From Yponomeuta sedellus (taxonomy: Eukaryota; Arthropoda; Insecta; Lepidoptera; Yponomeutidae), in contig OW203749.1 of NCBI GenBank assembly GCA_934045075.1, forward strand, positions 4,430,804-4,494,803: 64,000 nt of DNA. Direction: 5' to 3'. The notes under the pieces are model-generated. The model was not told where the DNA came from and searched no databases. It was given only the letters and a program-made list of their open reading frames with translations. The number at the start of each line of letters is the position of its first letter. Within the stretch, counting starts at the first letter, position 1. This document shows, piece by piece, positions 1 to 8,535 of the stretch. The position numbers were made by a program, and so were the translations under genes.

Positions 1-391
1 GTTTATATTTTATAATAAAAAAAATAGAAAGCTGGATAACAAACTGGGTAAAAATAGTCAGATAAGTGAAGATTTAAAGTACTCGTAGTAATGATAAAAA
101 ATTAGGGAAATCGAAAAATGTGTGACATAATTTTAAATATTTGAAAGTGATAGAAAGAAAAAGAAATATAAAGAATGGTGTGAAGAGGTTTGCACTGTTA
201 CACGTTTGATAGACTCGAGGCCCAGGTGTTACCAGGTTAGTAAACCGGTCGCGTCACGGCGAGGTGGCAGTATGGCAACCCCGCTTCCGGTAGCGTTCCG
301 CAGGACGCGTCCAATTGGGCCCGCGAACGGAAGCGGCGGAAGATGGCCGCCGCGATTGCGGTCGGTGAATTTTGAATTTCGAACGGGGGTC
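1..391. other. Unassigned left edge
   Basis: Bases 1-180 are AT-rich with no credible reading frame. Bases 205-390 are GC-rich and open on both strands, but neither translation resembles a protein and no splice signals frame it. I see no gene here. Confidence 0.5.
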
Positions 392-851
392 TTTTTAGGG
401 TTCTGTACCCAAAAAAGAAAGACGGAACCCTTATAGGATGACTTATATGTGTATGTCAAGACCATTTATCTCGAAAACTTGAATTAATTCGTGAAGGTAT
501 CGAGTTGAAATTCGAGATGGTAATCGAGTATACTCAGGTCTATTAGTACCTTGAAGTTGTGCAAAAATCAAACTTCTAATTTAACGCAAAAATGTTTCGG
601 CCGATTATACTGCAAAAAACGTGTATTTCGATACTTTCGTTAACCTATGACTATTACATTTTTCAAGAAATATTGTCCTATGATACAGGAGATCTAGATC
701 TAAAACTATACATTGGTTTTGAAGTTCAGAAAAAGCTCGGAAAAACCGCGAGACTCGGTTCCTAAACTATTTATAATATGTAACTACCTTCTTACAAATT
801 TGTACGGAACCCTCGGTGCCTGATTTCGACTTGCACTCGACCGGATTTTTT
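392..851 (+). mobile_element. Non-autonomous dispersed element, GGGTTCCG family, full-length copy
   Basis: It begins TTTTTAGGGTTCTGTACCC and ends near GTACGGAACCCTCGG followed by CGACTTGCACTCGACCGG. Copies sharing these ends lie at 31285-31522 in the opposite orientation and, split by insertions, at 17074-18330. There is no coding capacity. This is a well-known dispersed lepidopteran repeat type; the transposon superfamily is not clear from this copy. Confidence 0.6.
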
Positions 852-1000
852 TCTTTATTTAAATTTTCTTTAAAAACCTGGCCATTACAAAAGAAGGTCC
901 TTATCGTACTCATGAGCTTACTACGCCAGGAGAGGTACTGTGAACAAGGAAGTGCAATCAATGAAGCAGCAGCCAAATTCAGACTTTGATAGTAGTAAAC

Positions 1001-1200
1001 GACCTCTGTGGCGTAGCGGTAGCGCATCTGCCTACCATGCGAGAGGTCCCGTGTTCGAACCCCGGCTGGTGACACAAAAAACCCCATGTCTTCGATGTCT
1101 ACATGTTTGTGATGTCAGTATTTCTGGTTCCCACACTAGGATATGTGGTGCCAGAAACAATGTATGTGCCTGTATGTAAATGTTATGTTATGTAAATAAA
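1001..1200 (+). mobile_element. tRNA-headed SINE, family B
   Basis: A tRNA-like head carries an A-box-like GGCGTAGCGGTAGCGC and a B-box GTTCGAACCCC, followed by a body with 'TTCTGGTTCCCACAC' and a tail ending in TGTATGTAAATGTTATG. The head resembles tRNA-Gly around the anticodon arm, which is inference only. Other copies are at 24908-25114, 61172-61334 and 63333-63482. Confidence 0.7.
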
Positions 1201-1392
1201 AAACTACTTTACACCTACAAACATCGCTTGCTAGTGTCTCCCTCAAGCACGCTTTTATTGCATTTTAATGTCAGCCTAAATGGAGATGGTAATAAAACGG
1301 ATTTACACCAATTTTAATGGACTCGTAACGACTGGGAGGAATTTGGTGTAGATGTCTTCTTTTAGCCTAATACTCTACGAATAGTGTTGTTA

Positions 1393-1582
1393 TCTTCTAT
1401 AATATAATAATGAATCGCTGAATGTGTTGGTAAGCGCAAATCTCGAGAGCAGCTGAACCGATTTCGCTAATTCTTTTTTTAGAATATTCCTTGAAGTACG
1501 AGGATGGTAGTACGGAGATAAAAAAATAAAAAAAAAAATTTAAAAAATCGACTGCGGTACGAAGTTCGCTGGGTCAGCTAGT
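1393..1582 (+). mobile_element. Short Helitron-like element, copy 1
   Basis: It starts TCTTCTATAATATAATAATG and ends GGGTCAGCTAGT, giving the TC...CTAG(T) ends expected of Helitrons. The middle has CTCGAGAGCAGCTGAACCG. Related copies are at 28199-28380 (minus) and 62318-62509 (plus). No Rep/helicase coding is present, so it is non-autonomous. Confidence 0.6.
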
Positions 1583-1760
1583 CTATCTATAATATAAAAA
1601 TATTGCTGAATGTGTTGGTAAGCGCAAATCTCGAGAGCAGCTGAAATTATTTCGCTACATAACTCTTCTTTTAAAATATTCCTTGAAGTACGAGGATGCT
1701 TCTTAAGGAGATAAAAAAAATTAAAGTTAAGCGGTACAAAGTTCGCTTGGTCAGCCAGTG
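1583..1760 (+). mobile_element. Short Helitron-like element, copy 2 in direct tandem
   Basis: It begins immediately after the CTAGT end of the preceding copy and reads TCTATAATATAAAAATATTGC to TTGGTCAGCCAGT. It is more diverged than copy 1, with CCAG in place of CTAG at the end. The abutting head-to-tail arrangement is notable. Confidence 0.55.
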
Positions 1761-2294
1761 ACTTACATAATTGGACTACTAGCTCTACGAAAACTAACTG
1801 AGACAATTATTGCATGTTATAAACTATTTACGTATCGTAGCCTATGAACGTCCCACCGCAGGTCACACGCCTTCTCTCAGGGAGAGAGTACGGGCATAAG
1901 TAATCGAAGCTGCGAAGCAAAAAATCAGCTACTGTAAGAGCGGTCCGGCTGCGAAATGAGCTGCCGGTTTCTATAAGGCGCTCCCCATCTCCTGCTATAT
2001 TTAAATCTAAAGTAGTAGAATTCTTTCTTTCCAAATAATTTTTTTTTTTTTGTCTGCAGGTAAATCTTTTTTTTTTGTCTGCTCTATTAACGACATCGAA
2101 GCATTGTTTGCGTTAACAGCGCCACCTGGCGGAAAACTTGACAATAAATAGGCTTTGTATTGACAGAAGACATAATTCGAGACCCTTCAGCCACAAACCG
2201 GAAGTGACACCATGGCAACCCCACTTGCATTTCCCGCGCTAAATTGCGTATCGTTCTATCGATTGCGCCAAAACGGCGCCTCAATCCTGCCATT
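1761..2294. other. Repeat remnants, no gene
   Basis: Bases 1843-1906 match the 'CCTATGAACGTCCCACCGC...CTTCTCTCAGGGAGAG' type of lepidopteran LINE/SINE tail also seen at 6945-7092. T-runs follow at 2039-2080. Short frames on the minus strand do not look like proteins. Confidence 0.4.
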
Positions 2295-2665
2295 TCCTTA
2301 CCTGCTGACTAGTCACTGTGAGACCCCGGGAGCAGAAACACAGTTGGAGTTAGGGATCAAAGTAATGTGGTTAATTAACGACTAGTGCCGTGACCTATCG
2401 AGAGGAGAATCAAAGCTGGAAGGGAGGGTCAAAGTGACCTGGATACTTTACTCTGCTATTTTCATTACCTGGAGACCAGCTGACGTGATCCTCCGAGCGG
2501 AGAAGCTTGACTAGAGGCAAGGGATCTAGGTGAACTGGTTCCTTTACTATGCCATTTCCCTTTTACCTGATAACCGTTCTCTTACCGAAGGACCAGCTGC
2601 CTTGACCCGCCGAATGGAGGAGCGTGGCTTAAGACAGGGTCAAAGCGACCTGGTCTATGTACACC
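2295..2665. repeat. Decayed tandem repeat, about 90 bp per unit
   Basis: Four diverged units each contain a CATT.CCTTACCTG start, a GACCAGCTG..GTGAC core with CGGAG/GGAGC, and a GGGTCAAAGTGACCTGG-type end (2428-2443, 2635-2655). Units differ by many substitutions and small indels. It is non-coding and resembles an old minisatellite. Confidence 0.45.
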
Positions 2666-3165
2666 AGAGTTTAGTTGACGGAATTGCAGCCTTATGCAGC
2701 TGCATTTAAAAGTGAAATAAAGGGCGTAGGTTTTTATTGTTTTTATGAAGATATGACCTTTAGAAACCACGGAGTGTTATGCAAGGGTGATTCTCATATT
2801 CAGATGCACACTTCAGTTAGAGTAGTTTTATTGGCGTTTGGCAACTTTTTAGGATACTAATTTTGTTGCGATTTCCATCGCGATAGGATAATTTTGAAGA
2901 GATTTTCATCGTTACAGAAGATGTCTGTATTTACGTAGAACCCCTAATTTGGGATAAATAACAGAGGTGGTAGCAGAGCGGAACAATGCCGACCTGGTGC
3001 TGAAATCCCAGGTCTACCTTAACAGCTCAGTGGATACGTTAGAATTATAGTTACTTACCCAATAAACAATCTGAACTAGGCTGCGTCCGTGAACCGTCTT
3101 CTTGAAATCATGCAAAATCTGAAACAATGAGGTAATATGTAAAAAAATCATTTTATATTAAATTA
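2666..3165. other. Unassigned, with a tRNA-like remnant
   Basis: No credible gene. Bases 2963-3035 (GGTGGTAGCAGAGCGG...CCAGGTC) resemble a decayed family C tRNA-type SINE head, as at 50817. Confidence 0.35.
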
Positions 3166-3169
3166 TTTT

Positions 3170-3282
3170 TTTAATGCACTAACCCGTGCTAAGGACAATT
3201 TAAAAATCTACTTAGACGCTAAAAATTCCACCCATGCCGGGATAGGATTAGCCTCTAAGTAGGTTTTTAAATTTCATTTTGT
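3170..3282. repeat. tRNA-headed repeat family A, collapsed foldback copy
   Basis: The minus-strand tail (ATGCACTAACCCGTGCTAAG) runs into the minus-strand end of the tRNA-like head, then flips within 20 bases to the plus-strand 'AGCCTCTAAGTAGGTTTTTA'. Little more than the terminal sequence survives on the plus arm. Confidence 0.55.
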
Positions 3283-3322
3283 TTACTTATCCTAAATAGG
3301 TACTCCTATTTAGGATAAGTAA
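3283..3322. repeat. Perfect 18-bp hairpin
   Basis: Arms 3283-3300 and 3305-3322 are exact reverse complements around a TACT loop. The arm TTACTTATCCTAAATAGG sits directly beside the family A foldback, whose terminus also contains an AAATAGG motif. Confidence 0.8.
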
Positions 3323-3454
3323 CAGTGAACTTCCACTTCTCGCTCGTGATGTAGTTGGTACGGATTCCGGCATGTACAATGTACAACAATGACTCTTCCG
3401 CCTTTTGCAAGAGGCACGGGCCTACCATGGGCTGGCCATATCTCGCGAAGAACC

Positions 3455-3655
3455 GACAACCGTTGGAGTAAACGTGTTCTTGAGTGGAGACCGGGACTCG
3501 GCAAGTAGGACGCCCTCCGACCTGGTGGGATGACGGTCTACGAAGAATTGCAGGCAGATGCCGGAAGCGGCAAGCTGAAGACAGGGCGCCATGGCGCTCA
3601 TTAGGGGAGGACTATGTCCAGCAGAAGACTAGTATAGCCTGACGACGACGACGGG
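3455..3655 (+). pseudogene. RTE-like LINE C-terminal fragment with 3' tail
   Basis: A broken frame reads like the end of an RTE-class LINE protein, with 'RRTDNRWSKRVLEWRP' followed by the region where 'DDLRRIAGRC' and 'APWRS' are expected, but it carries frameshifts and a stop. The 3' tail GGACTATGTCCAGCAG...AGCCTGACGACGACG matches the tails at 26696-26772 and 48160-48217. It is 5'-truncated and dead. Confidence 0.6.
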
Positions 3656-3771
3656 CCTACTAACAATAACATTGCACGCTACAAGATAGTCTAGTTATCA
3701 CAGTAGTCACATAAAATTACTTTTTTGTTCTGTTTTTCTGCACTTCTATAAGAATTATGGGGACTCAGACT

Positions 3772-3815
3772 AAGCGGCGACCCAGCTCCCTTGTTAGGGA
3801 GCTGGGTCGCCGCTT
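3772..3815. repeat. Perfect 20-bp hairpin at a LINE 5' junction
   Basis: Arms 3772-3791 (AAGCGGCGACCCAGCTCCCT) and 3796-3815 are exact reverse complements around TGTT. The right arm is in frame with the LINE remnant that follows and encodes ELGRRL, so the left arm is an inverted copy of the LINE's own 5' end. Confidence 0.85.
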
Positions 3816-4090
3816 GAGGGACCGTGGGCTTGACTGCCGCTCCGGTGCGTATCTGCTGGGACAGAGGGTCTCTTTGGCGGTGCAGCGTGGCAATGCTGCC
3901 AGCGTGAGGGGATCCTTTGGCTCAGATATTTTCCGGAGTGGTTTGTTCACTTAGTGTTGTTTTTTTTTGTGTGTTTAAATTATTATTAATATTTTATGTG
4001 TTCTTCACGAAATATTATTGGATATCTTACTGTGCATGTATTTTTTTATTAAGTGTGACATGTTTTGTAAGAATTATTTAAAGTAAAGTT
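3796..4090 (+). pseudogene. 5'-truncated non-LTR retrotransposon, C-terminus and 3' UTR
   Basis: The frame from 3796 to a stop at 3952-3954 encodes a tail with 'SLAVQRGNAASV', a recurring C-terminal motif of lepidopteran LINE ORF2 proteins. The AT-rich 3' UTR (TTATTGGATATCTTACTGTGCATG) is shared with a second copy at 6137-6440. Only the last 50 or so codons remain. Confidence 0.6.
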
Positions 4091-4512
4091 ACTACTTTTA
4101 ATTATGTAGTAATGAAATTAATAAGCAAGAAATATAAGATTTTTAACATAAAGTAGAAAAAAAGTAAAAAGTAAAATAAGTCGAAAAAAAGTTAAGCAAT
4201 TAAGTTTTTGCAAATAAATGCTATTTTCTCTACTCAAAATTTTTCGCAAACTTGTGCAGCACGGTTTTTGGTGAAAAAACCATAACGCCTTATTATTTAG
4301 AGAGCGCACGCGCCCTGAACCCACCTAGCCGCGCGACCTTGCGCTTCTATTTCCGCGCATAACTCCCGGAGGCGCGCCCACAATGGCCTGACAACAAACG
4401 CGCGCGTTGATGTATAGGCAGCGGCCTTCCAGGGCCTCGATTCTGTTACTGCATTACAGTACAATGACAGATAAATGGACAGGTCTCGTGACGTGTCGTT
4501 TTATACCAAAAA
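4091..4512. other. Unassigned
   Basis: AT-rich up to 4290, then a GC-rich patch around 4300-4410 with several CGCGCG motifs. There are no coding or splice signals and no recognised repeat. Confidence 0.4.
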
Positions 4513-4735
4513 TTCCACCCTTGCCTGGACTCGAACCCGCGATCTCAGGCCAACCGGGCAGCGCTCTTTCAACTGAGCTGATGGGCAACTACCGACATCA
4601 GCGAAATTTCGAACCTCTTTACAGATCTCTGGCCAACCTTGCAGCGCAATCCCAACTGAGCTGATGGACAACTACCGACATCAGCGAAATTTCGAACCTC
4701 TTTATAATAGGTACTCTCTGTATTACTTACAGTAG
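4513..4735 (-). mobile_element. tRNA-headed repeat family A with an internal duplication
   Basis: On the minus strand this copy reads CTGTAAGTAATACAGAGAG, the GGTTCGAAATTTCGCTGATG block, A-box and B-box. The block from the A-box into the upstream GGTTCGAAATTTCG motif occurs twice (about 4569-4622 and 4653-4706). Confidence 0.65.
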
Positions 4736-5035
4736 TCACTAGTGATGTACTTTTACGAAACACTTGTTATGAAGAGCATATAAAACTATAATTGTTACGA
4801 TAGTAACATCTGCCGTTGTGTACTGGAAATATCGACGACCAGATGAAATTCAAACCATCAGCATTACGTGAAATGTTGACAGGATTATCTATAGCAACTT
4901 TTGGATATGGCAATAACTATTTTTGGGTAGACAAGACCACTGTCTATTGGCTATCTCAAGTCTCGGCTGCCATGGTCGTACTTTGAACATGTCAAATACT
5001 CCAAGTCTCTCACTCGACGTCGAGAGAGTCAAAAC

Positions 5036-5482
5036 CAGGGTTCGAAAGGATTGATAAAAATTGCTCGATAATTATCAATTGATAGTAAAAAAAAATTCGT
5101 TTATGCAAAGCAAACAAAACCAAGTAGCAAGATCTTAGTTGGCTATTAGGATTAGGTCAAAAAATAAGTTCTACTGCAGCTACAGCAGCAACACAGCCAA
5201 TGGAAATAGAATCACTATCGGATGAAGATATTCCTTTGACATCTTTGGTCAATCCAATTTAATATATATATAGAATGTCGAATCTGATGGACACTTTTTA
5301 CTTTAATTAATGTTAATTTGTGTTGGATTTTAAATAAAAATCATAAAATTTAGTTGTTTTGTTAGAATTGGCCAAATTATAATGTTTTTGTTATGAAACA
5401 ATAGCAAATTAATTTCTTACATGGGTGATAATTATCGGATAATTATCAAGCAGCGTAATTATCTTGATAATTTCGAACCCTG
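5036..5482. mobile_element. Non-autonomous hAT element with 8-bp target duplication
   Basis: Both ends read CAGGGTTCGAAA inward, a hAT-type terminal inverted repeat. The flanks are identical 8-mers, GTCAAAAC at 5028-5035 and 5483-5490. The interior has many GATAATTATC motifs near both ends and a short remnant reading frame (5161-5262). At 447 bp it is far too short for a transposase, so it is an internally deleted derivative. Confidence 0.85.
5161..5262 (+). pseudogene. C-terminal remnant reading frame inside the hAT element
   Basis: Thirty-three codons run open to a TAA and include the acidic stretch 'PMEIESLSDEDIPLTSLV'. The upstream frame is interrupted by stops. By position it is likely the end of the parental hAT transposase; I infer this from context and not from a matched motif. 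Confidence 0.4.
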
Positions 5483-5498
5483 GTCAAAACGTGTATGC

Positions 5499-5632
5499 TA
5501 AGCATAGGGCTCTATAATGTAAGTATCCACTAGGTTTTGAGAAGTCGTCGCGGGCCCACCGCAGTTGGCAATCTCAAGCGCTGAGTTAGTTTAACACCTC
5601 AGTAACTCAGGTTTCCTCACCATTATTTTTAC
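5499..5632 (+). repeat. Repeat fragment with GGCAATCTCAAGCGCTGAG
   Basis: It shares CCCACCGC..TTGGCAATCTCAAG.GCTGAG..TAGTT.AACA..TCAG with 6945-7092. It lies directly before a 5S-headed SINE. It is probably a LINE/SINE tail. Confidence 0.4.
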
Positions 5633-5635
5633 TAT

Positions 5636-5978
5636 GAAGCGCTCGCGGCCTAGACGAACCGAGTGATTGGAATCAATCACTTGAGTTAAGCAACAACAGG
5701 CGCGGTCAGGTGCAGGATAGGTGACCGTAACGCGACTACCGCAAGAGGCATTTTTTCCGTACACTTTCGTGTTTCGCAAGGCACGTTACGGCGTCGGTGC
5801 CGGCTGTCATACAATGGCAGTCGTTAAACCATGCCAAAGGCCTTATGGGGCTTGATAACTTCTGACAGGAAGTCACCAACCCGGACTTGCCCGCGTGGTG
5901 GAGTATGGCTTAACCTTCCTGCGATGAGGGAAGAGGCCCGTGCCCCAGCAGTGGGGACATACAAGTGTTGACATCGTG
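5636..5978 (+). mobile_element. 5S-headed SINE, copy 1, near full length
   Basis: The head contains GTTAAGCAACAACAGGCGCG and GGATAGGTGACCG, positions that match the 5S rRNA internal control region. The body has GCAAGGCACGTTACGGCG..GGTGCCGGCTG and the tail GCAGTGGGGACATACAAG ends in GTTGACATCG. It has small internal deletions relative to 54076-54431. No protein is encoded. Confidence 0.75.
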
Positions 5979-6136
5979 CCGGTACAATATGCCGCTGGCC
6001 GCCGTACAAATCATCTGACTACATCCCGTCAATTCCTATAATGACCTGGCGATTGCATATTCTATTAGCCGATTTCAATGCACACGGTCCAAGGCACTCA
6101 TCAGAGCATGAATATGTACTACAATGTCGCTTCAAC

Positions 6137-6440
6137 TATTAGCGTGGCAATGCTGCCAGCGTGTTGGGATCCTTTGGCTCAGATATTTTCCGGAGTGGTT
6201 GTTCAGTTAGTGTTTTTTTTGTTTGTTTGTTTAAATTGTTATTACTATAGTATGTGTTTTTGACGAAGATTTATTGGATATCGTACTGTTCATGTATTTT
6301 TTATTTATTAAGTATGACGTGTTTTGTAAGTATTTTATTTTGTATTGACATTTTTATCTTAATATCTGTGACATGTATTATTTCGTAATGTTTTAAATTT
6401 TTTGATTTATAAGGGTATGAAAAATAAAATCAACTATTAG
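6137..6440 (+). repeat. Non-LTR retrotransposon 3' end, second copy
   Basis: It begins AGCGTGGCAATGCTGCCAGC and matches 3881-4080 through GGATATCGTACTG and the AT-rich 3' UTR, ending near GGTATGAAAAATAAAATC. Reading-frame remnants are shorter than in the first copy. Confidence 0.6.
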
Positions 6441-6534
6441 CTTGTGAATCTACTAGTACATACGGCGGCGATGAATGACCCCATATCCGACGTACGTGCA
6501 TACAACGACTAGGATGTTATGAACCCTTTGTATG

Positions 6535-6862
6535 TTTTAAAAACTTATTTAGAGACTAAAAATTCCAGCCGGGACTCGAACCCGCGACCTCAGGCTAACC
6601 ATACCAGCGCTCTCCCAACTGAGCTAATGGGCAAGTGCCGGCCTCCCCGAAATTTCGAACCTCTTTACAATATTCTCTGTATTATTTACAGGCAGCAACA
6701 TCTGGTTGAAGTACACTACTGAGGCCGGCACTTGCCCATTAGCTCAGTTGGGAGAGCGCTGGTACAGTTACCTAGAGGTCGCGGGTTCGAGTCCCGGCAT
6801 GGGCGGAATTTTTAGCCTCTAAATAGGTTTTTTAAAATTGTCCTCGGCACGGGTTAGGGCAA
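6535..6862. repeat. tRNA-headed repeat family A, head-to-head inverted dimer
   Basis: The minus-strand copy (6535-6690) contains CCCGCGACCTCAGG and the B-box complement. The plus-strand copy (6722-6862) contains the A-box TTAGCTCAGTTGGGAG and B-box GGTTCGAGTCCC, then 'AGCCTCTAAATAGG' and TTGTCCTCGGCACGGGTTAG. The arms flank a spacer of about 30 bp and could fold into a long stem. Acceptor-stem pairing and introns typical of a functional tRNA are not evident. Confidence 0.75.
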
Positions 6863-6944
6863 CAAAAAGAATATAACCCTTTGTATGTCCCCACTGCTGG
6901 GGCATATGATTTCTACTATTAAATGAATTTCGATTTTTTTTATG

Positions 6945-7092
6945 TAGCCTCTAAACGTCACACTGCACGGCAGAGGCCTTCTCTCTGAGAGAGAATACGG
7001 GCTTGATTACCACGCGTGCCCACCGCGGATTGGCAATCTCAAGAGCTGAGGTAGTTGAACAGCTCAGACACTCAGTTTCCGCACGCTGTAAT
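6945..7092 (+). repeat. Repeat fragment related to 5499-5632
   Basis: Contains GTCACACTGCACGGCAGAGGCC, the CTCTCTGAGAGAG palindrome and CCCACCGCGGATTGGCAATC. Similar pieces lie at 1843-1906 and 23770-23815. Confidence 0.4.
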
Positions 7093-7124
7093 TTTAAATA
7101 GAGCAAACTTTTTATTAATTTAGT

Positions 7125-7415
7125 TTAAAAAACTTATTTAGAGGCTAAAAATTCCACCCATTCCGGGATTCGAACCCGCGACCTCTGGCTACCCGTGCCA
7201 GCGCTCTTTCCAACTGAGCTAATGGGCGACTCACCGGGCGTCAGTGAAATTTCGAACCTCTTTACACTATTCTCTGTATAACGTACAGGCAGCGACATCT
7301 GGCTTAAGTAAATTGCATCAATTACAGCCCCGACTACCTACTTTGCAGTAAATAGGTTTTTAAAATTGTCCTTAGCACGGGTTAGTGCATTAAAAATTAA
7401 AATAGTATAATTTAG
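7125..7415. repeat. tRNA-headed repeat family A, minus copy plus inverted tail
   Basis: A long minus-strand copy runs 7125-7350. On its own strand it reads CTGCAAAGTAGGTAGTCGGGG, then the head, then AGCCTCTAAATAAG. It is followed by a plus-strand tail AAATAGGTTTTTAAAATTG..GCACGGGTTAGTGCATT (7351-7395). The outer ends are therefore inverted copies of the same terminal sequence. Confidence 0.7.
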
Positions 7416-7629
7416 TTTAAGAAAAGGCCTTGCCTGAAAATCGGCAATTGGTGTACATTAGTTACAAGCCGAAGCACAGACCTTTTTGTCTTCATTTGTA
7501 ATGTATATACTGTTAAATAAAAGTCTCTTTAAACTGTCAATAAGTGATTGTTGTGTCTTATTTCGCTTGAAGACAAATAAATATATTCTATTCTATTCGA
7601 AAGATCATAAGTACCTAACTTTACTATTA

Positions 7630-7716
7630 TACTATTTTTATTTTTAATGCACTAACCCGTGCTAAGGACAAATTTAAAAACCTAAATAGGTTTACTAAAT
7701 AGGTTTTTAAACTTTA
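7630..7716. repeat. Family A termini only, inverted
   Basis: ATTTTTAATGCACTAACCCG...AAAAACCTAAATAGG is followed after a few bases by AAATAGGTTTTTAAA. Only the two inverted ends of the family A repeat remain, with the tRNA-like head lost. Confidence 0.55.
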
Positions 7717-8109
7717 CTATTGTTGGAAACCAGCCCCCATACAACACAGTATGTTTTTCATTCCAAAATGTCCAACGCTTTTTTCCTCCAAATTGTCACT
7801 GTGATAATTCTTTTTTACTTTTTCTTTTGAAGCCGGTATACTTTGTACATCCCAATACAAAAATTGCGATAATCATGCCACGTCTAATAGATATAAGCCT
7901 GCAAAATGGCTACTAATTTTGTTCATATTTGCTTCAAGAACTTATCAGCGTTGGTACAAAAACTGTCACGTGTAGCACACGCGACTCATTGGACAGAGAA
8001 GCTGTTAAAGAATATTCAAATATACCCTTTACCCTGAGCTAGCTTCGGTAACATTCAAATCAATCAAATATAAGTATTTTATCAGAATTACACAAAAACT
8101 GCGACTTAC
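7717..8109. other. Unassigned
   Basis: Mixed-composition DNA with no sizeable open frame and no recognised repeat. Confidence 0.4.
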
Positions 8110-8432
8110 GATCTAAGTTAAACTAGATGTCCATTTAAAAATCTAAGAAAAAAATGGACAAAAACACTCCGAACTTAGTCTTTTCAAAGTCCACAATTAA
8201 AATTTTGAATTAATTGAAATTGCTTTTAGCAATAAGGCCGCCAATTGTACTACGTAAATTTGTAATTATTTTGTATTTGTTGTTTTTCCAGTGTAGAATA
8301 AAGAATAAGCTTTTCTTATCTTCACTTAATTAACAGACTCTACGTAATTATTATAACACACAGAACTCATGCATTGTACTGGCTTTAATTCCAGAAATCA
8401 TTGTAATCTAAATAATCCTTTATATGATCGGG
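8110..8432 (-). repeat. LINE 3' end, family D, interrupted
   Basis: It matches 34548-34870 and 58655-58985 through AACTAGATGTCCATTT, AATGGACAAAAACACTCC, and GTACTGGCTTTAATTCCAGA. About 100 bp at 8220-8325 is unrelated to the other copies. In the longer copies the upstream minus-strand frame ends in a LINE C-terminus. Confidence 0.55.
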
Positions 8433-8535
8433 CCTTAAAGGGGTCGGCATAAGTGCGAATATGGAACAAACAGTGACTCTCCAAATTCCGCTGTATGTAC
8501 TGCACTGAACATTTGATTGGTCGCGGCCTTGACTG

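Noticed and set aside
206..465. Overlapping open frames on both strands in a GC-rich patch
   Set aside because: No protein-like composition, no splice sites, and both strands equally open, as expected for GC-rich non-coding DNA.
6722..6795. Candidate functional tRNA gene
   Set aside because: It has A- and B-boxes but belongs to a dispersed repeat with many damaged copies, the acceptor stem does not pair cleanly, and it is part of an inverted dimer.
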